Assembly (NCBI RefSeq): GCF_047663525.1 | Contig: NC_092593.1 | Location: forward strand, 29,538,501-29,602,500 | Length of the DNA: 64,000 nucleotides | Reading direction: 5' to 3' | Origin: Anas platyrhynchos | Taxonomy: Eukaryota; Chordata; Aves; Anseriformes; Anatidae | Shown: in pieces, positions 47,872 through 60,339 of the stretch | How the letters are laid out: the number at the start of each line of letters is the position of its first letter | How positions within the stretch are numbered: position 1 is the first letter of the stretch | The notes under the pieces: generated by a model | Told to the model about the DNA's origin: nothing | What the model saw: only the letters and a program-made list of their open reading frames with translations | Database searches by the model: none | Program-made: the position numbers and the translations under genes

Positions 47872-47935
47872 TCATTTTGAAGTTCCAAATGAAGTTCCAA
47901 ATGAACTTCAAATGAAGTTCCAGAACTTCATTTTA
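47872..47935. repeat. Local tandem and inverted repeat of a GAAGTTC unit
   Basis: The 12-base unit GAAGTTCCAAAT is repeated from 47879, with a third partial copy. A perfect inverted pair follows: AAATGAAGTTC (47910-47920), CA, GAACTTCATTT (47923-47933), giving 11-base arms and a two-base centre. The stretch can fold in several ways and looks like a locally expanded palindrome. Confidence 0.85.
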
Positions 47936-47937
47936 AA

Positions 47938-50759
47938 AATCTCTTATGAACAGCATCTTTATATTCAGCAAATCAATTAAGAACAAGCAAATAGTGTTTC
48001 CTGGAGAAAAAAAAAAAAAAAAGACTTCAGCATTCAGTATGTAACCTGTTTTTCTACTAACCCTATATGAAAACTCTATCAGCTGTTTTTCAGCCTCCAA
48101 TGAGTGATGGTCTTGTAGGTGTTTGAGAGCCTGTCCTGCCTTGCGGTGCTCAGATCCATTCTTGCAGATAGTTTGCAACACTACAAGCTTAATTCAAACA
48201 CATCCAAGAATTTTGGCACCCGGTTCCAGATCCGCATCGTTGCTTTGATCTTGTCAGGAAAGTCATCTGCTGGCTGTCTTACAGTTTGGGCTCTGCCACC
48301 CACTTCCAGACCTGTCTTCTGGTGAAAAGCCACAGAATGGGATTCTTTAACCCCTTTTTGAGACTGGTTCTCCACCATAAACTTCTGGCTTTATCAAACT
48401 TTTTTTTTTTAAAGCCTTATCAAATGCATCCTTTATCTCTCTGCCATCTCTCTGGCTGGCCCCAAATGGTCTCTTCAACCTGTGCCTGGTGGCACTGATG
48501 GCAGAGCAGGGCAGCTTGCATGGCAGACTGACAGCTGCTGCCAACCTAAACAGATGCTCCAAGCTTGGTGGTTGAAATTTTAATAGCAATTTTTCTCTCT
48601 CCCCTTCCCCCTTCAATAAAAAGGATTCTGGAAACACAAATCAATTATTCCCAGATTTCAAATGCTGGCACCACTCCGTGTGCAGCTGCGAGCACAGAAT
48701 TTAACCTTTTCGGTATTTCAGTATAAATGGCTGCAGTGAGGGAATGCGTGTTTTTGTGTCCTGACTTTAAGCTGCATGCCCAGCCCCAAGCTCTGGAGCT
48801 GCCTTGCTCTCATCTCTGAGAGCTTCCCTCTCTGAGTCCGTGCTTGGCTCAACTCTTTGCAATGGGCTGAACCAAAACTCTAGGTCACAATACACTGAAG
48901 ACTTCAGAAAAGTTCAGAAGTGTACCCAAACCTTTCAACTGTTGTTTTTTTTTCCTCTCCTTTCAAGCTAGTGGAATTAAGTGAGAAACAGTTTTGTAGC
49001 CCCCTCAGAGTGAAAAGTATTTCCTAAAAGTGAAAAAAAAAAATTGCTCCACTTGAGGATCAAAGTTACACATTTTCCTGACAGCCACAGAGAAAAATGG
49101 GCAGTCCAAAAAGCTGAGCAATCAGGACACCCACCAGGATCCTGAGGGTCCTGGACCCACTGCCACCACCCAGGCAGGGATCTAAGCCAGGTCCCACCTG
49201 ATCTGGGATGTCCTCAAACAACCACGGGCAACCCTGGGAAAGAAGCCTTTGGTGTTGACCGAAACTGGTGGAGCTCAAACCATTTTTCTGGCAGTTTCTC
49301 TGAGATGGTTTTGCCTCTTGGCAAAAGCCCCCTTAGTAGAAAAATGCCTGACCACCTCTACTAGTTGAGTTGCTTGATTTTGAATACCTGTTTCTCCATC
49401 TGCTCTAGGAAATGGCTTTTCAGGTAATGCTTTTCTGCAACAATTAAAGGAGAATGAGCATCGTGTTTCTTATCAAAGTGAGGTGTTGGGAATATTTTTT
49501 CTGTTGGCTTAGGAGGGGAGAAGTCCTTTTTCCCCTTTCCTGCTCACTGGCACAGGGGACACTCAAATGTGGTTTCCCAGGCTGAGATACTTGTGCCACA
49601 AGGAACTGCGGGTTGGTCGGTTTTTGGTTTTGCTTTTTTTTTCCTCTTTTCAGCTCATACATAATCACCTTCTCCAGCATTCAAATCTCCAGTTTGGCAG
49701 ACAAAGGCAAAATGAGATCTTTTTGGCAAGAGGTGAAAATCAGCAGAGCACTACCTGAAAATAAAGTGCTGATTTTAAGGGAAAGCAGTTAATCACCAGG
49801 GACAGGTCATGGAAGCAGCAGGTAAAGACCTTGTTTTTCTGAGCTCCCTCATCACCATGCAGCTGGATCTGCCAGCCAGCTTTTGGGCAAGCCAAGATGT
49901 CTCAATTGCTTGTTGCAGAGGCTGATGGAGAGAAAAGAGCACACATCCTGGAAGCAGCATCACTTCAGCAAAGGTGACTGGATGGGCCCAGAGCCCTGCA
50001 ATTTTGGCTGCACCACTCTGGTTCTGGAAGGCTGGAGGCTTTACATCCCCAGTAAATGCCTGCCTGGGCAACAGGCTCCAGCTGATGCAGAGCCCCAGGT
50101 GTTTTCTTGCCTCCTCTTGTAGGACAGTCAGACCAGGTGAGTGTCCCCTTCTGGCCACAAAACCTACAGCCTAGAAAGAACGAGCAAGCAATTTTCTTAG
50201 CCACGGTTTTCCTGGCTGCCTTCCAGTAAAACACACGCTGTGATAAAGCAGGATGAATGTGGACACAGCTTTCTGGCAGCGAGCAGCACCACGAAGTGGG
50301 GCATCTGCAAGGCACAGAGGAAAGAAGGACCAGAGGAGGCAGAAGAAGGTAGGCAGGGAAATGAGTGGGGCAGAGTGGTAGGCCGATAAGATGAATTTAG
50401 ACAGGTTTGAGCTGATCACATTACATGCCTCAGTGGCTTACAAATCAGCTGTTTTAATAGCTGGCTGAGGCAGAAAGCATGCAATGGCCAGCTCCAATCT
50501 ACAGGGCTCATTGTGTGGATCCAGCAGCCGTACCCCAAACTTTGCCCAGGTCAGGCTTGTTGGCCTCCAGCCACAAATGAGGTGGAAATCAAGTACCCAC
50601 GGCAGGATACAGCATGCACCTTCCTGCACTGCTGACCATGCCAGGCCCCATTCCCTGGCATCTGCTTGTCCCTCGTGCTGCCATCTGACAGCAGGCTTTT
50701 CCTGAGGCTGAACTACAACCCCCAGAAACCTGCAGGGTTGTCTGTCACTGAACAGCACT
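47938..50759. other. Unique noncoding sequence
   Basis: No gene is visible. An A16 run lies at 48007-48022. The segment 49070-50160 is richer in GC and gives a 121-codon minus frame (49793-50158) and smaller ones without domains. Confidence 0.6.
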
Positions 50760-50950
50760 CACCTAAATATATGAAGTGCTAATGACCCTTGTTGGCTTTA
50801 CTTGAGGGAACAATGTTGTCTCAGCAATAAATCGGCTTCCTCTTCATTAAAGCCGCCACCTTGGGAATGCCGACTTTGAAAATAATGCCGTCACCTCCTC
50901 CAGCTACCTGCCAGGCTCAGAACACCAGAGGACTTTTTGTAAATACATTT
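50760..50950. promoter_or_regulatory. Candidate conserved noncoding element
   Basis: A motif-rich block with GTGCTAATGACC, GAACAATGTTG (SOX-like ACAAT), CAGCAATAAATCGG, TTCATTAAAGCCGCC and AATAATGCCGTCACC. Two GCCG(T/C)C-type CpG motifs are retained. No coding frame or repeat is seen. The look is that of conserved regulatory DNA; this is an inference from composition and motifs. Confidence 0.33.
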
Positions 50951-51056
50951 TTTAAAAAGTAGGTCCCAGGGTCCTTTGCTTTTGGAGAGGTCTAAGTATC
51001 AAGCAGACACGTAATGGGAGCAAGAGAGCTAACCAACACTTTTCTCCTTCAGCTAC

Positions 51057-51099
51057 TTCTCTCTCTCTCTCTTGTTTTTGTTTTTTTTTTTTTTTTTTT
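51057..51099 (+). repeat. (CT)n followed by poly-T
   Basis: A (CT)n stretch at about 51057-51072 runs into TTG and a T19 run (51081-51099). Confidence 0.9.
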
Positions 51100-53266
51100 A
51101 ATAGGTCCTGGGTTGCCAGATTGATTGATTAATTGCTGGTGGAATGGAAAGAAAAGAAGAAGGAATAGCCTGCAAATTTGAGAAGGCACCAGAGGATTCA
51201 AGGAGGAAAAGGAGGAAAGGTGATCCACATTGCAAAGCCAACATGGGGAATTTGCCCTGTGACTAATTATTTTTTTTTAGTGGTGGAGAAGTAAGAATCT
51301 GAGGGAAGAGCAGGGAAAATTGGATCCACAGCCAAGCCAACCACAACAAGGGACCAGAGAAAGCTAAAGGGAAGAACCAAATGAAAACTGAAAGTTTCAG
51401 CTGGAAAGAGGGGAAAGAGAGATGTCTTAAGAAAAGATAGGCTGAAAGACTGGGAACTAAGAAAAAAGAAAAAAAAAAAAAAAAAAAAAAAACAAAGGAA
51501 GAAAGAATAAAATCTTGGAAAGGGTTGCAGGATCATGCAGATTTGGTGGCTATAGAAAGAAAAAGGTCAGCAGATAGCAGTGAGCCTGCAAAGGTCTAGC
51601 TTAGGGTTGAGATGTGGCTAGGTTGGTGTACATGTAGGTGGGCGGACTTTGCAATGTGGGGAGGCATCACCCATGGCTCAGAAAATAGAAGATAAGTCAG
51701 GAAGCAAATTGCTTTCTTAGGAGAGGAAAACACTTTCTAAGTGTTATGAAAAGAAAGCTTACATTCTGATCAATTTGTGTTGAGCAGAGGACAAAAGGGA
51801 CATCTCCATTTGAAAGAAAAGGCTTCAGCATGAAGGGGCAGTTAAACATGAGTAAGGGTTGAGAATCGTTTTTGTTGGGATGTTTGAAGTATTGCGATGT
51901 ACATTCACATAGACGTCATGCCCACATTGTGGTAGACCTGTGCTTCCACCCTGCCAACATGGTTGGGAAAAGCTTCCCATGAGAAAGACCAACAAGAATC
52001 TTTTCCCCAGATTCATGGCACATATCTTAATCCTAAGGCATGCAGCCAAAGAACTCCTTAAGTACAACTACCAGATAAAAAGTCTGATATAACAAACTTT
52101 TTCTAAAAAGGCATAATTTGCTAAATTGACTTTTCTTAGACATAACATCTCCAGGCAGAGGTGGACAGCATCCTAACCCTTAATACAGATGGAGGATGGT
52201 CTGGGATGGTGGGGATGGTAACAGTGCAGTGCCTCTGTGCTGTGCCAGCCCATCAGCAGAGGCTGGGCAAGGCTTGGCCTTCAAGGTAGAGGTTTGAAAT
52301 GCCTGTGCTGGACATCTGTGTGTGCAGAGCAGCTCCACATGGGATGCAGAATCTGTTGGAAAGCATGCCTGAAGTGCCCTGAGGGAAACGGCCAACGTGG
52401 GCAGGTCTGAACCTCCAAGACCTTATGTCAGCATCACAGTGAGGGCTGGACTCCTTGAGGCTGGGGAGCACTGCCTTGGAAGCCCATGCTGGATGGAGGA
52501 GGGCTGGCACACTTCAGGCAAGGGATCCTTAAGGCAAATGGCTCTGCCTATGTTATTTTGCTCATGTGCCATGAATGTCCCATTGTGAATCCCCATAAAA
52601 GATGCAGAGTGCCTTAAAACCCGAGTCAACAAACCCACACAAGTCTTGATGGAAATGCATCCCAGTCAGACAGGTCTGGATCCCATAACTATAAAGGTGT
52701 TTTATTTCCTGGAATTCTGACATCAAAGGGTGGATTTTCAAGACAAATAGCTGCTATTTTCATTTCTCTGGAGAAATCATATAATGTGATTGACAATTAA
52801 GATCAGAAAAAGATTTGATGGGCAAAAGATCAGGAAATAAATCTCCCCACACCACCAAATCCAGGGCTGTTATCAAAAGCTATTCATCCCCGCTCAGCAC
52901 TATGAGGATCACAGGAATTTGGGACCTAATTTAGGGGTGGTTTTTTTAGTAACACTAACAGAAGATTGAGGAAATTGGGCTCAGTTTTACCTGCTACAAA
53001 GCTCCATAAATGCTAGAGTGAAGGAACAGATATTGAGCCAGACTCCCTGAAGATGGCACAATACAGATGTGAGCTCGCAAGCATCTCCTTGGACATTTTA
53101 ACCCTTTGGGGCATTTCCCAAGTAATGAGCAAACATCATCACCTTTCTCCATCCAGACTTTTCAGTGGATGGAATAGTTAAAATACCTGACAGAAGTCTG
53201 TTGGTAAGTGGCAGCAACAAACACGCTGTGACATGTGGTCATGACCTGTGATCTGCTTAGGGATGT
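51100..53266. other. Unique noncoding sequence with an A24 run
   Basis: No gene is visible. A purine-rich zone at 51140-51510 contains an A-run of 24 bases at 51469-51492. Open frames are short. Confidence 0.6.
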
Positions 53267-53309
53267 GGGAAGGAGGCAGGGAGGGAGGGAGGGAGGAAGG
53301 GAGAGGGGG
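53267..53309 (+). repeat. (GGGA)n purine repeat, strong G-quadruplex motif
   Basis: The tract is purine except one C at 53277. Four GGG runs separated by single A (53279-53293) meet the tightest G-quadruplex pattern with one-base loops, and further G runs follow to 53309. Confidence 0.9.
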
Positions 53310-54174
53310 TAATATCAGTCACAGCCATGCCAAAAAGCCAGGAGGGTTAGCAGGCTTACACTTCTACAGTTGGGCCTTGTCTCCACCCATTTCTGACCAT
53401 CAGGGAGTTTGGGCTAGATTTGACATTGATTGACCATTTTACTCCAACGAAACAGCATTTTATTTCCTGAGACCATTACATTTGTGTGTCACAACCACAT
53501 AGTCCAAACTTCTCTGGTAACAGGCAAAGACATATGGTTTTATTTCTCCGGTAAGTCTAATGGTGTGCAGGAGGCAAGGCAATGATGCTGTGTTGGTTTT
53601 CCCTCACGGGAAAATCATCCCACAGATGATTCTGAGTCCCAAGCTACAGTGCAAGCTCATCCCAAAGCTGGGTTTGGGTTCTGTGTCCTGCCTCAGTCCT
53701 GTCTGTATGGTTGTCTTTGAGAAACAACCTGAAAACATGGAAAATTTAAAATATGGACAGTCGGGTAGGGGTTGAAATGTCCTTCCTCTTTCAGGATGCC
53801 TCCCTCCCAACCAAGCTGTCGTGTCAGCTGTGTGGCGGTGCTCCTGCCAGGTGGAAAATGCTCTCCCGGTGTACCACCACCTACCACTTTACTCACTTCT
53901 TTTGTGGCCCTTTGGGGTGTCCACTTCATATAGTCAGATGTGTCTGGTAACACTACCCTACAGCCCAGCAATACTGTTATTTAAACACCGCAGTAACAGA
54001 AGTTATGGAAGTACAAGAGACTTGGCTTCCTTTTCTATTTACTGCTCATGATCTGGACAGAGTTAGATAAAACTACTTTCAGGTGGAAGACTCTGCCACC
54101 ATCAGAACAAACAGATTACTTTCTTTTTTTTCCAATTACTATTTTTTTCAAAATCTGCCCAAAGACAGCATCAT
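53310..54174. other. Unique noncoding sequence
   Basis: No gene is visible; the short frames on both strands overlap each other. Confidence 0.6.
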
Positions 54175-54442
54175 TATTTCCCAATTGTTCCAACCTGAAT
54201 CCAGGAAAGCACCTTAAGCACATGCTTAACTTTTGGTATGTGAGTAATCCCGTTCCTCTTTGGCAAAGCACTTAAGCACATGCTTAATTTTAAATTTGTT
54301 CTTGAGCACAATGAAATGTAAGCTGGTGTTTGAGTGCTCTGCTGGATAGGAGCCAGAGAGCTCAGCACCTTAGAGGGCTCAGCTTCTCAAAGAAAGATGC
54401 CATGATTCAAGAAAGCTGTTAACTTTAAGTACTTGCTTAAGT
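54175..54442 (+). repeat. Ancient amniote interspersed repeat (family uncertain) with three near-palindromes
   Basis: The near-palindrome TTAAGCACATGCTTAA occurs exactly at 54214-54229 and 54272-54287. A degenerate third copy, TTAAGTACTTGCTTAA, lies at 54425-54440. The first is followed by a tatgtgagtaatcccgttcc stretch, and a tttgagtgctctgctggata stretch lies at 54329-54348. These phrases recall an old repeat seen across turtles, crocodilians and birds ('catgtgagtagtcccattga ... gtgctttgctggatcggggcc'). I recall it as CR1/L3-like but am not sure of the family. It is heavily diverged. Confidence 0.5.
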
Positions 54443-54795
54443 TTCAGGTGTAATGTGGTATAAAATCTTAACCTGTGAAGCCGTAAGTGAGTAACATGGA
54501 CAAATGCCAACCAGAGCTGGTAAAAGAATGAAGAAAAGTTTCCTCATTGTTTTTCACCCATATTTCTTTTTCTCTCTTTTGCTAGTATTTTGCTTTTTTT
54601 TGAAAGCTTGGCTCTGTGTGAATTTAAAATAGCCAAACTTTACTCTAAAAACAAAGCTGGTCAAGATTTCAAAAGTCCCAGTTTTTCTACCTATTCCAAG
54701 GGCAATGAGCCCTTCTATAACTTCATTATGAAGTCAGCATACACATATGTTGCAGAAAATCAGTTTTAAAGGTTATTAAAGAAAGAATGAATATG

Positions 54796-54856
54796 CATGT
54801 GTATATATATATATACACATATGTATATATACATATATTTGTATTTACATATATTA
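54796..54856. repeat. TA/CA palindromic microsatellite
   Basis: A tract of TA and CA/TG dinucleotides. It contains a perfect 24-base palindrome (54797-54820) and a second perfect palindrome of 18 bases (54819-54836). Such tracts can extrude cruciforms and are mutation-prone. Confidence 0.9.
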
Positions 54857-57800
54857 CTTTTCCTGGAAATCTCAGACACTCACTTAACAAGGGATGCAAC
54901 TTTGCAAGGGCATGTGGGGAAAAAGCCAGCTGCAGAGAGCACGTCACAAAACGTCCCTGCTCATAAAGCTTCACAGCTGTACCAGCACGAGGGCATGCAC
55001 TAAATGTCCCAGGGTGAAAGCCTGCTAGGAAAGCACATCTTCTTGGTGGTTTTCAAGCTCTGGCGGTTTGTGAAGCACCAAACAAGTCTCTGGCTAAGAT
55101 CTGAATGTTGCCCATCTGAGCACACATGTCAGTAAAATTTTATGGAGGGGAAATTCCACATTTTAAGGAAAAAAGAAAAGAGCGGAGGTTTGAGTCTGGT
55201 TCTCTTTAAAAAATGGCAGCTGTTTGAAAGCTGCCTACAAGTTCAAAATGTTAGAAGCTGGTATTAGGAGCTCAAACCTGGTGTTAACAGAAACGAAGGA
55301 ATGGATATCACGACCACATATGTGATATTGATGCAAGAGCTGATGGAAAGATAGAGAGAGCGCTCTTGTGTAGATGTAACATATTTGTAAATTATGTTTA
55401 GGGTCCTCTTCTGTCATTCGTCCATGGAGGATAACTGCCTGCCATCACCACTGCCTGATAACAGTTGTTTTTTCCAGGCCAAGCAGTGGACCTGAGGTGC
55501 TAGTGAAGACAGTGTGGAGGGAAGAAGGTTGATTTCTCTCATTTGATGACCACATGGAAGAAAGTTTGGACAGAACTGAAGCAAGGATTGTTGCTTTGTT
55601 GTTTTTTTTTTTTTGGTTTTTGTTTTTTTTTTTTTCTCCAAAACAAAACAAACACAAGGAATTAAGGTGAAACAAAACTCTTATGTTTTAATTTATTCTG
55701 GTCTGTTTTGGCTAGCTTCCCAGGTCGGACCACTTTTTAAAAGAAAATAATACTGGTGAATGAATATTAACAACAAAATGAAACATTTGAAAAATTTCCA
55801 AACGAAACCTTTTCGTTTTTAATATGTCAAAGTGTAGTATTTTGACACCTAGGAAAATTTAAACATATATTTTTTTGCCTTAAAGCTCATTGTCTTGCCA
55901 AACCTCAATTCATCACATGATTTGGAACTCACCAAAATCCTTTTTTTTTGGTGGTGGTGGCAGTAACTGTTCCATTTGTACAGCAGGGGCAGTGGAGGGA
56001 CACAAGAGGACTTATGGCACCAGTTGTCCCAGAGATGACATCCATGGTAGGACACAGAAGGCCACTTGAGGGGAATCTCCTCCCATGAAGATGTCTTCTG
56101 TCCTCATGGAGGTGTTAACCATGCCAGGGGCTGGCCCCCAGCACCAGCAGCAAGCATATACCAGCCCATTTGTTCCTCCAGGTCTGGGTCTCAAGCCCAG
56201 ACCCTCCTGAATACCCAGTTTCCCCAGAAGGAAGGGGTAGCTCGTACATATGTTTGCTCTTAATCCCTCATTTCTTCCGAACCTGTCAGAGTAAAGGGTT
56301 AATATGTCGGCAAAACAGTTAGGGGAAATAGGAGAGCCAGCAAGCCCAGGTCTTCGCTGGTGTCTGTCATAGCAGGGTCTGTCTTTCAAGGCCTATATAA
56401 ATAAACTTCCTAGTAAACTCAGCAATTTTGTCATCATAAAGGCTGGCAGCCTTTCCTGGCAATAAAATAAACTCTAATCATTTCTTCAAATAAAACACAA
56501 ATAGCAGCAGTGCGTTTGCAGGAGGCTCTGTGCTGGCTGGCTTTGCCTCTCCCCCCAGCCACCCGGCCATGTGCGTGCCATGCCAGGCCGTGATGGATGG
56601 AGAAACACAGGGGCACTCTGCTGCTAATACCTAAGAGGAAACAGACCCTATGTCTGCAACGTAAATCAGGAATGGGCAAGAAGCTCAAAAGAAATAAGAA
56701 ACCGCTCTGATCCTCCTGCTGCGGCTCAACCAGATCAAAAATCTTCCTGCCCCCTCCACGGATCCCGGGGATGCTTTCCTTCCCTTTCTCATGCACACCT
56801 ATTTCCTTACCAGCTTTCTTTTCTGACAGCCTCTACAGAAACATCTGATAATCTCAGGAGAAGCCCATCCTTGTTGTTTGCCCTCTGCTGTGTCGTCAGC
56901 TGAAAGCCATGCTTCATAACAAATATGTTCAATGGACAACCACTTCTCCAACAAAAGGGAAATCTGGAACCCAAAATGCCTGTCAGAGACAGGCATTCAG
57001 AGACAGATAACCCTTTTCCTGTAGAAAACCAAATGGACAGCCAGAAACCAGGCAACCATGAGAAGAAAGGATTGTGGAAGTGAACCAGAAAAAATAAGAA
57101 AAATAAGAAAGAAAAGCATGTCAGCCCTTCCTGCCCCTAGTGTACATAAATGCCTTGCTCTTTTGACCTTTGTTCAGCAAGAAGTGCCACAGAGGGAACA
57201 TGGAAATGGCAGAAAACCCCTGAAATATCAATGTTTTAATATGTTGCCTGCTCATTTCAAGACTGGAAAAAAAATAATGGTTGTATTTGGAGATCGGTGG
57301 ACATCAGCAGATCACATTCTGTTCTTCCACAGATGCTTTCCATCCTCAGGAGCTTGCCTGATCCCTGTTTAATGATTAACTTCCCTTCTGCGTGTCCAGC
57401 ATTTAGCTGCTCAGGACACAGCCCTGATATGCATTTGTGTGATATCTCCCTGGACTCACAGCTCAGCTGCATGGCTGCCAGTGAGGTAGCATTCAGTTGT
57501 GCATCGATTTCAAAACCAAGCACAATATGATCTGATTTTAGCCATCCCTAAAATAGAGCTGCTGGCTCTTGTCCTAGGGCTGCGTCAGCCTCTCCAGAGC
57601 AGTGATGAAAGCGTGTCACTTGGGCCGGCTCTACAGCACAGTCCATCTCCCTCTGCCTCACATCTACGTAACAGAAGTTTTGCCAAGCGTTTTGCTTTAG
57701 GTGGAGGGACTTTGCAATGAAAATAACCAGCCCTAGAAACCTCAGGGCATTTTGTAGAAGTTCGCAGAAGTTTCACTCAGCAACTCAGATGAGAAATGTT

Positions 57801-58807
57801 TCCTAAAATTCTGAGGATGTGGCTTTTTTTCTGACATATATTTTGACGTAAAACATTACAGATTTTCCATTCACAGCCACCTTTGCTTTTTGAATGTCCT
57901 TATTTTGTTTTGCTTTGGTTTTTGAATGCAATTTTCACTTGCTCAAAACTATAAGGCAGTGTTTCTCGTTTAAGCAAAACCAAAAATAGTTCACTCTACC
58001 TGTAATTGCTGATCATTCTATTTTCACTTGATGAAAAAAAAAAAAATGGGAGTAAATCTAATATGAATTTGTTGTTTTTTGATTTCTAAAGAGTTGGATA
58101 TTGTACCTTTGGACAGCTGGCTTCCGCCAATACACCCTTAGCAATTTGCAGTGCAGGAGACATGTCGGGCTCAGGAGAACAGAAGAAAACATCTGCTGAG
58201 TAAAGTTACTGCCTCAAGAAAGGCAACAACTTTTCTGGAAAAGTGTCTGGCATGGGTGGTGCTTGGAGAAGTAACAGGAGGGGTTAGTTTGTCTTAAACT
58301 CACAGAAACATGCACCTCACTTTGGAAACAGGATTTTGAAAGCAATGAAAAACCTTTTCAATAACATAGAAAGATGTCCAAATATATACACACTCTGTAA
58401 TATTTTCCTTTGCATTAAAAATAATAACTTAAAAAAATATTTTTAATAACTAAAAACTGTTTTTTTTCAGATTGGTTTTCAGCTAGAAGCCAGGTTATAG
58501 CTGCTCAGGCTGTAGTTTTCCTTGAAGTATTAATGTATCGTTGCTTAAAATTACCCAAAAATTCTCCCCAAAAGACTGAATTTAAATTAAACTTATTCTG
58601 GACAATCAAAACCTGCCATTCAGATCATTCTTGGTTTTTGAAAGTGCTGGTAACTACAAAACTGCAGGAAAAATCACTGGTTTAAAAAACAAACAGCTTT
58701 CCATCATCTTTAGGTGTCCTGAATGGATTTTCTTGAATTCATCTGAAATAAATTGCCATTTAAAGAAATTATACATAGAATGTGGTTGACATGAGTTTTA
58801 AATCGAG
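54857..58807. other. Unique noncoding sequence
   Basis: No gene is visible. T-rich tracts occur at 55602-55635 (T13, then T13) and a TTTTG-like patch at 57902-57930. An 8-base-arm hairpin lies at 56181-56203. Open frames are below 126 codons, without domains. Confidence 0.6.
56181..56203. repeat. Small perfect hairpin
   Basis: GGTCTGGG (56181-56188), a seven-base loop and CCCAGACC (56196-56203). It is probably incidental. Confidence 0.7.
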
Positions 58808-58841
58808 ATTTTTTTATTGTTATTGTTATTATTATTTTTTT
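58808..58841. repeat. (TTA)n-like simple repeat
   Basis: A T-rich (TTG/TTA)n stretch, low complexity. Confidence 0.8.
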
Positions 58842-59134
58842 AGCCATGACCATGGCACAAAGACCCAGAAGCACTTCTGGAACCACCACCACATTTTGTC
58901 CAGAAACTCGGAAATTTGTGCTGCAGCTGACCGTGGATGCAGGAACCACCGCGGTGGTTGTGCAGGGCACTTCCCTGAATTCACGGTGAGGAAATCCATG
59001 AGTGGGAAATTGTCCCAGGGAATAGGTGATCGTGATTTATATATGTCTTTCTTTATTGACAGGTGGGCTTGAATGCATGGACGTGGAGCTGCAAATGATA
59101 GCTTTGGTGGAGAGTTTTATATGCCTGAACACAG

Positions 59135-59240
59135 TCTTTTTTTTTTTCTTTTTCTCTCTTTTTTCTTTTTTTTTTTTTCTTCTTTTTATTTTTTCTTCTT
59201 TTTCTTTTTTTTTTTTTTTCTTTTTTCTTTTTTTTCTTTT
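59135..59240 (+). repeat. 106-base T-rich pyrimidine tract
   Basis: T with scattered C over 106 bases and a single purine (A at 59188). It is low complexity, with potential for slippage. It produces spurious poly-F and poly-K open frames on the two strands. Confidence 0.95.
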
Positions 59241-60339
59241 GTGGAGAAAGCTGTAGCTGCAGCAGCTCTTGAAGGGACAAGATGAGATAAACTGGGGAAA
59301 AAATCAAATCTTGTCTTCCTGTCTTTGCAATATTTTTTCGGTCAATGCTGTTCCACCAACAGGAGCACCCTCAGACCTCCCTAGAGGGAGGAGATGGAGA
59401 GGGTTGATATTGATACTGAGGACGGCCACACCCGTGTCCCAGTGGGAGCCGTCTGCCCACACTCTTTGATTTCACCACCCCCAAATATTCCAATGCAGAT
59501 TGCAACCAAGCATGGGGATACCCAAGCTGTCCAAAAACAAAGCAGTTCAGGGACTCAAGTAAAGCCCAGAGCTCAGTGCAGACTAATTTTCTCGAGTTCT
59601 TGGCAGTATCTGGAGTTTTCTTGACAGAATAAATTAGGCACTATTGAGCTTCATGGCTAGACTTCTTCCGGGACCTGGGTGACTGCATTTAAAGCCAGAG
59701 CAAATATGTCTATACCAAAGTGCATAGAAACCCCCTAACAGTGCCTTTTGGTGGAAGGAACCATACCCACTTAGAGCTGGGACATGCAATACACTCAGCA
59801 TCATCCTCATTGCCAAAATGAGGGTATAAGGCCATCAGGATAAATGAGGGTGTGTTTAATTGCATTCCTTGGATGCTGAAGGGTAACGCCCTTCACACCA
59901 GCCACCACCAGACAAGGATGAACAGAGTCCTGCTAGCAAAGCAAAGCTTCCCATCAGCCTGCTGGGATCCCTTCCATGGTCCCTCGCCAGGAAAACATGC
60001 GTCTTTTGGGTCTCATTTCTGCATATCTCTTCCCTCCTTCTTATCCACAATCTCCTCTTCACTCTCTCTCCTCCAGCTTCACACACAGCTATCATACCTT
60101 CATCTCTACCTGCACTCAGGACTCCCTTGTAGCAAGAAGGCTTCCCTGACAAGTTACCACCCACCTTAGAAAAACAGTACGAGGCCATCTGAGAAGGAAA
60201 GGTCCCATCCTGAAGGACGCAGATGTGTCACACCTTGCCATTCTTGTCATACCTGGCACACTGTCGCCTTCCGGAAGAGATTTGAAGTAAGAACAATAAT
60301 GCCCTCTCAGTGAAGGAACATACGGTTTGATGGAGTCGA
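59241..60339. other. Unique noncoding sequence
   Basis: No gene is visible. Mirrored frames of 105 and 110 codons at 59852-60188 overlap on opposite strands without domains. Confidence 0.6.

Noticed and set aside
59026..59307. Poly-F and poly-K proteins over the pyrimidine tract
   Set aside because: Both are translations of a T-rich simple repeat.
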